A stretch of 64,000 nt of DNA from Phoebastria nigripes (Eukaryota > Chordata > Aves > Procellariiformes > Diomedeidae): contig JAYKAV010002965.1 of the NCBI GenBank assembly GCA_035582835.1, forward strand, positions 558,666 to 622,665, written 5' to 3'. This document shows, in pieces, positions 58,764 through 64,000 of this stretch. The position numbers and the translations under genes were made by a program. The notes below the pieces were generated by a model. That model was not told where the DNA came from. It worked only from the letters and a program-made list of their open reading frames with translations, and made no database searches. The stretch's first letter is position 1; each line of letters starts with the position of its first letter.

Positions 58764-61700
58764 CACCAAAAAACAACCCACACTATTTTTCAGATTTGCT
58801 CTAAGATATGGTTTAAAGTTCAGATCGGCCAAAGAATGCTGAAGAGATCTTATAGCACATCAGAACGGTGAACTCTACAGAGCACTTGACAAAGTGTGCA
58901 GAACACCTTCTCTGGGACCCTTGGCAAGCTCTGCCAAGGACTTACAGCCTTGCATTTGATGAGACTTTTCAATACACGGCTAATTTAGCTCTTATTCATG
59001 TGCAGTGAATCCTTTCTCAGTTGGGCACTTTACGAGCTTAACAAAAAGTCTACTGTGTATTTTCAGTCCACAGTTTTCAAAGGCTTATCATTCTGTCAAA
59101 TCAAAACGGATTTCCTATAGGACGATAAAAGGCACAGCTCCTCACTGAAAGTTATTTTGTAAAGCTTTAGCTTTCAAATGAACTTCAGTTCTTTTGGCTA
59201 TAGATCCCCTGGAAAATAAATGNTTATGAGGTTTATTTATTTTTAATGTAACAATGAAAAAAAATTTCCTTTTTCCTACTCATCTCATGTTCAAATGGCT
59301 AACTAATTACTGCAGGGGGAAAAAAAATTTAGAATAGACAAAATCAGCACTGGACAGATAATTCTAGTCTTTATGGAGAGTACTTCTGATAGTTGGCATG
59401 AATGAATATCAGGATTAGTAGAGAAACTTCTTTTTTATTGTAGTGGTAGGTGCTATGTCTAATAAATAACAAAAATCTATGGATTTCCATATTTACAAAA
59501 GAAAAAAATCACTGAAGGTTCCTAGAGTATAGTCTTATGCTATATAGTGCAGTTTCTGGTGCATATGTGAGGAAACTTTTAGTTTTCTTGCAGGATGTTT
59601 TCAGACAGCTATGACACTGTGTTCTACCTTGCAGTTTTTCTTATAGTGCTAGAGAATGTTGCTTCACTCCAACTTAAAAGCCACTGTCTAATTATACAGA
59701 AGGTAACTAGAATAGAGCGAAATCATAACTTTAGAACAAATGGTTATATAGCAATGAGGAAGATTTGGTTTTAAAAAGGTCTGCTGACAAGGAGAAAAAT
59801 AAAAAATATAGTCAAATAAACTAAACAATTCCATGTACAATATTCTGCAAAATCAGAAACAAAGCACTAAAAAAATTAGAAGCAGTAAAACATAAGCAAA
59901 TGCTTATTAATTAAGCAATATCAGTTTTGTGAACAGAATGAGACAGAAATCACTGGGAAAAATAGCTTATATTCATGCAATTACATGTAATCGTGTAATC
60001 ATATGACCACACATTTAAGAACAAAATTAAAATTCCATATATAACAGCGTAGAAAATAAGGGTTACATACGCAAGTTTAATCTTGCAATTTCTCTTTAGA
60101 ACTTGACTTTTTAACTTTAATAATGATGATGTGCTGGAAGTGTGATTTCCTAGGGTTTTGACAAAGTAAACAGAAAATGTTAATTCCATAGAAGTCAGTA
60201 GAAAATGCAGATACATGATGGTGACATTTAGAGACAGTAGATACCTTTGCCCCTTGATCTTGAGTGAGCAAATGATGATATTAATAGATTATCAAACTCT
60301 GTGGAACAAGATTAAGTAGAGAATGGCACTGGAAGATCATTTCCTTGTAGAGGCTTACAAAGAGCCACTTCATTGGTTTCACAAATTTTTCTGACATCAT
60401 ATTGAGGACTCAAGCATTTAATTTTATCCTATGGGTGGGATGTGCCTACATAGTCACATTGTCGTATGCTTTCTCTGTCCCCTGCCACATTATATGCACA
60501 GCATAAATATATATGGAGATATGCGTGGATCACATTTTCTNTCCTTGTTTATTGGTCTGTCTCTTTTACCTTCTCTCTCTCCTTATCATCATGTGATGAT
60601 TCCCATTCTTTTTACTTTACTATGTTCTGTTCCTAGTTCGGAGAGATTTTCAAGGGATTTTCTGATGTCACCACACTGATTCGCTCTGTGTCTCTGTGCC
60701 CTTTGGGAACTGGCATGCAGAGCAATGCAGAGGAAGAAAAAAAAAAAGAAAAAAATTGCCTTTTCTTAAGTATTGATGGTCCTAAAATAATTTCTTTCTC
60801 TTCTAAAGTATTTTTATTTCCTTTAGAGTCATTTTCTGTAGAGTCCAGTAACATTTGTTTCACACTGCCATCTTTCTTCCTTAGTTATGCACACTTCTTT
60901 TTTTGGCTGGGTTTGTTTCTTTTTTTTGGTTCATATTTCTCCCCACCTCCTGTGTCTTACACAGCAAATGTGATCTCAGCATTTGATTATGAGTTAAACT
61001 TCTGCACTTGGGCTGTTCAAACGAATTCCAAATTAGTCAAATGAGACAAAATATCTTCATTGACCTTCAGGCCAAACTGGAAAGTAATAAAGCAAGATCA
61101 GTTTTTCACAGTGTCTCCCTCTGCTGAAAAGTCCTAGACAGCACTGATAGAGGTGAATGAAGACGCTGCTTTTAAGGATGAGGTTTTGTGCTAATTTATG
61201 TTGAGACAAAATGTTACATACTGCATAAACAGAAAGGGAAATTACTTTCTTACTGCCAGAGTCTGCCATACCGTTTTATATGCACTCAGAGAGGAGGGAG
61301 AACAGAGGACTAAAGAAGCTCTTTCTCCTCGTGACTCAACAAGAAAATGGCATGGTAAGGGTTTCTAGCCTTTTCTGAGCTGACACCTTCTCACAGACAA
61401 GCTGCAGCAGTCCAGTTTAGGTGCAGGATGCAGGATTAGTGTTTGTCTATTGAATTAAGTGATGCGATATGAATTGTTACTAATAGCTATGAACTATTTC
61501 AAAAGTAAATGGCTAAAGAACACTCAGGGAAATATTAGAGATTTATTTCCTAGGTTTTCAGATATAAGTACTCATTCTGGATGTCTCTCTTTTTCTGTAC
61601 TTAAATGGAGTAACACTGAGTGGGAAGTTCTCAATATGTTCTGAAAATCATAGCTTTAAACCAGCTCAAAATAGAGAAAATGAATATTTTCAGTTTTAAG

Positions 61701-64000
61701 AAAATTGAGATATGAATATGCAGAAAAATTTAATTTGTAATGGCAAAACAAGGATCTTAAATTATTACTAAATAGATTTAAAAAAAAATTGTATGCCATA
61801 GGTGGCATGCATTTGATGGCTTTACTTCTATTTCTGATGTATCCCACACTGGTCCCTGTGAGGTGTTCTAGGCATGAACAGTTGTTAACCTGTCCCGACA
61901 TTGTAATTCTTGTTGCCATTAATACATATATGTTTTCAACTGGTAAGTTCTTTCACAAAGTAAAACTACCAAGCCAAAAAACCCTGAGCCCAAAAAACTC
62001 TAATAATATCCTACTGTTATTCTTGTCTGTGCATGAAGATGGGCACAGCAGCCTGAGNAACATAGTTTGATCTATTCAAGCCATGAAAGAATGGTCCCAG
62101 CGTACACACAGAATGAGGAAGTATTTCATTTGAATTTAGAAACACTTGAGGCATATTAGCAACATTCTTTACTGCTAAGTGGTAGTCCTGCATGCCAACT
62201 GGCATAGCAGGAGTAATATTCTAACATACTCCCCAGTGCTAACCATTATAATTTTAGACTGTGCCTTTTTGAAGGCTTTAAATTCTGTTCACCTTTCCAT
62301 TTCCAAAAAAGAGGATTGAATTCCCTTTTCTCAAAACAAGATGCTTTGCAAATGACAGCTCTTTTTATGTTTTCCTTTGCTTATTGTGTGCTTGCCACAA
62401 ATTGTCAATATGCCTTGAATAAAAACAGAAAAAAAGATACTCAGGCCAAGAACTAGCATTGAGCTGATGCTAAACTTTTCAAACTAATGACCTGATATTT
62501 ATGACCTTATGCTTGTCATAAAAATAGTAACTACATGATCTAAATATAATGGACCTCTCCTTTAGATTGCCTAATAAAATAAAAAAAATTCCTTCTTCCT
62601 GATTTTGGCTTTCATCGTTACACATCATATTCAGCATGGGAAAAATAATGGAGAATAAACGTAGTCCTTCTGAAATAGAGAATACGTAAATATTTTTTAA
62701 ACCACCATTAATAATGAATACAAACTATACATAAAACAGGAAAGCCATGAAAGACAGAGATTATTTTTGCAGTGGATTCCAGCCCACTCACCCAGGGAAA
62801 GAAGTAGAAAAGGATCTGTGAACGATCTTTACCTGAAGAGTAGATTTCAACCTTATTGAAGTAGGAGGACAGGCAGGAGCCTAAGGCCGTGTGCTTTCTT
62901 GGGAACAGGCTACTTGCAGAATTCTTTTTCACATATTTTGTAAGAATCTGCATACTGAAGTAGCTATTGATGGGTGCAAATAATTTATTTAACGACATGT
63001 TACCCAGCCTGGATTCAGACTCCTCCTACACACATTATGGAACTGTGAGGAAAACCATATTTAAGTATTGGTTTCTCATAAGTGCCTTCGCTGCCCTCAG
63101 TCTCCCCCACTGTGCAATCTGATTACGATGCAAAGTGGCTGTAGAAGCATCCAAGAAAACTAGAGACTATTGAACTGAAGTTTATTTGTAACCATACAGG
63201 CTTGACAACACAGAGCTCATCACATTAAAAAGCACACATTAAACTCTGTTAAACTGCAGCTGGCACCAAAATTAGCTTATTTCAAGCCAGTTAATTCTAG
63301 ATTTCACTACTGCCACTACTATGATTTTACACACAGTTAATTGCATAATTCCTGTGGACAGCATTAGTAGCTTCTTTAGTCACGTTAGTGAAGAAAATTA
63401 TTTGCCTATCCCAAGTTTTTCTTTGTTGATTCACAAAATTCAAAATGACTACTAAACCAAANTGACTGATCAAACATGTATTTCCCATTTATGAAACTTG
63501 TTTTAAAGTGCAACTTAATTTGGTTTAAGTATGATTGTTTCTGCCTTTAAGCAGGGAGATAGAACTAAGGACCTCTTCCAGCAGCACCCAGCACTAATTT
63601 ATAATGTTTTACAACATGGCAGTCCATAAAAGATTATCCTTGAAGGTATGGAAGCGTTCCACCATCAAATGACATGGTATTTATTTGTTTGACTAATGAG
63701 GTGAATGCAGAATTGCAATCTGCATGCGGAGTTTTGTTGTTGGGCCTATTGAAACATTGCCTGAGATAGTAACGTCATTGTTCAACAGTGGTGGTTTCCT
63801 GGCTCAGAGCAGCATTTCTCTGTTTGACCTAAGCATTTACTCTGCGTTCCCAGTGGCTTATTTCTATTCCCATTGCCCACTTTTGCATTGTTTTTATTTG
63901 AATTGTTTAAAATCACAGAACATAAAAGTTATAAAATATTATACATTATGACGATGATTTCATTTTGGCTCTTGTATTTTCCTCAGTTCACTGTAATTGG

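Larger units (their letters stand above)
50375..64000. other. Long unique AT-rich stretch, no gene recognised
   Basis: 13.6 kb whose only features are the palindromic relic, a weak exon-like segment, a possible MIR scrap, a purine-skewed block and homopolymers listed separately. The longest frame, 143 codons at 58192-58623, is rich in Ile, Phe and Tyr as expected from AT-rich DNA and is about the length expected by chance in a window of this size. Deeply conserved regulatory elements could be present but cannot be judged without alignment. Confidence 0.55.

Overview
This window looks like AT-rich, gene-poor DNA from a bird, either intergenic or inside a very large intron. The avian assignment rests on its repeats. 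CR1 LINE copies are present, some of them nearly unmutated, and several end in the CR1 (ATTCTATG)n 3' tail. There are also four solo LTRs of one avian endogenous-retrovirus family, plus very old relics (a MIR-like SINE, CR1-L-like remnants and a palindromic MITE-like element). No operons, tRNA or rRNA genes, CRISPR arrays or intact host protein gene were seen. About 45 isolated N bases and one 181-base N run mark it as a draft assembly.

Layout. 1-4283 is unique AT-rich DNA with one good candidate exon (3705-3809). 4284-4926 is a 5'-truncated CR1 interrupted by the N run. 4927-7182 is unique DNA with a polypurine tract. 7183-8503 is a young truncated CR1 with an open ORF2. 9675-10291 and 15191-15783 are sense-strand solo LTRs. 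20308-21940 is the longest CR1, broken by a frameshift. 27636-28163 and 46212-46810 are antisense solo LTRs. 28560-28690 is MIR-like. 33343-33391 is a second candidate exon whose phase matches the first. 38223-38385 is a (GGAAA)n polypurine microsatellite. 40901-41422, 43940-44130 and 50054-50374 are older CR1 copies. 51451-51578 is an ancient palindromic repeat. The rest, including nearly all of 52.6-64 kb, holds only homopolymers, simple repeats and unremarkable unique DNA.

How the parts relate. The only protein-coding capacity I can name is CR1 ORF2 (reverse transcriptase plus C-terminal region), and no copy is full length, so none can move on its own. The LTRs keep a recognisable promoter block (CCAAT, a CRE/ATF-like site, TATA) and so are possible regulatory sequences. 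If the two phase-matched exons are real, they would belong to a secreted or membrane protein with a roughly 29.5 kb intron; I do not recognise that protein.

The most unusual observation is a 301-base block with no called-base difference between two CR1 copies 13.4 kb apart, whose flanks are only about 86-88% identical. It is either gene conversion or, more likely given four Ns inside one copy, an assembly artefact. I found no convincing undescribed biological system.
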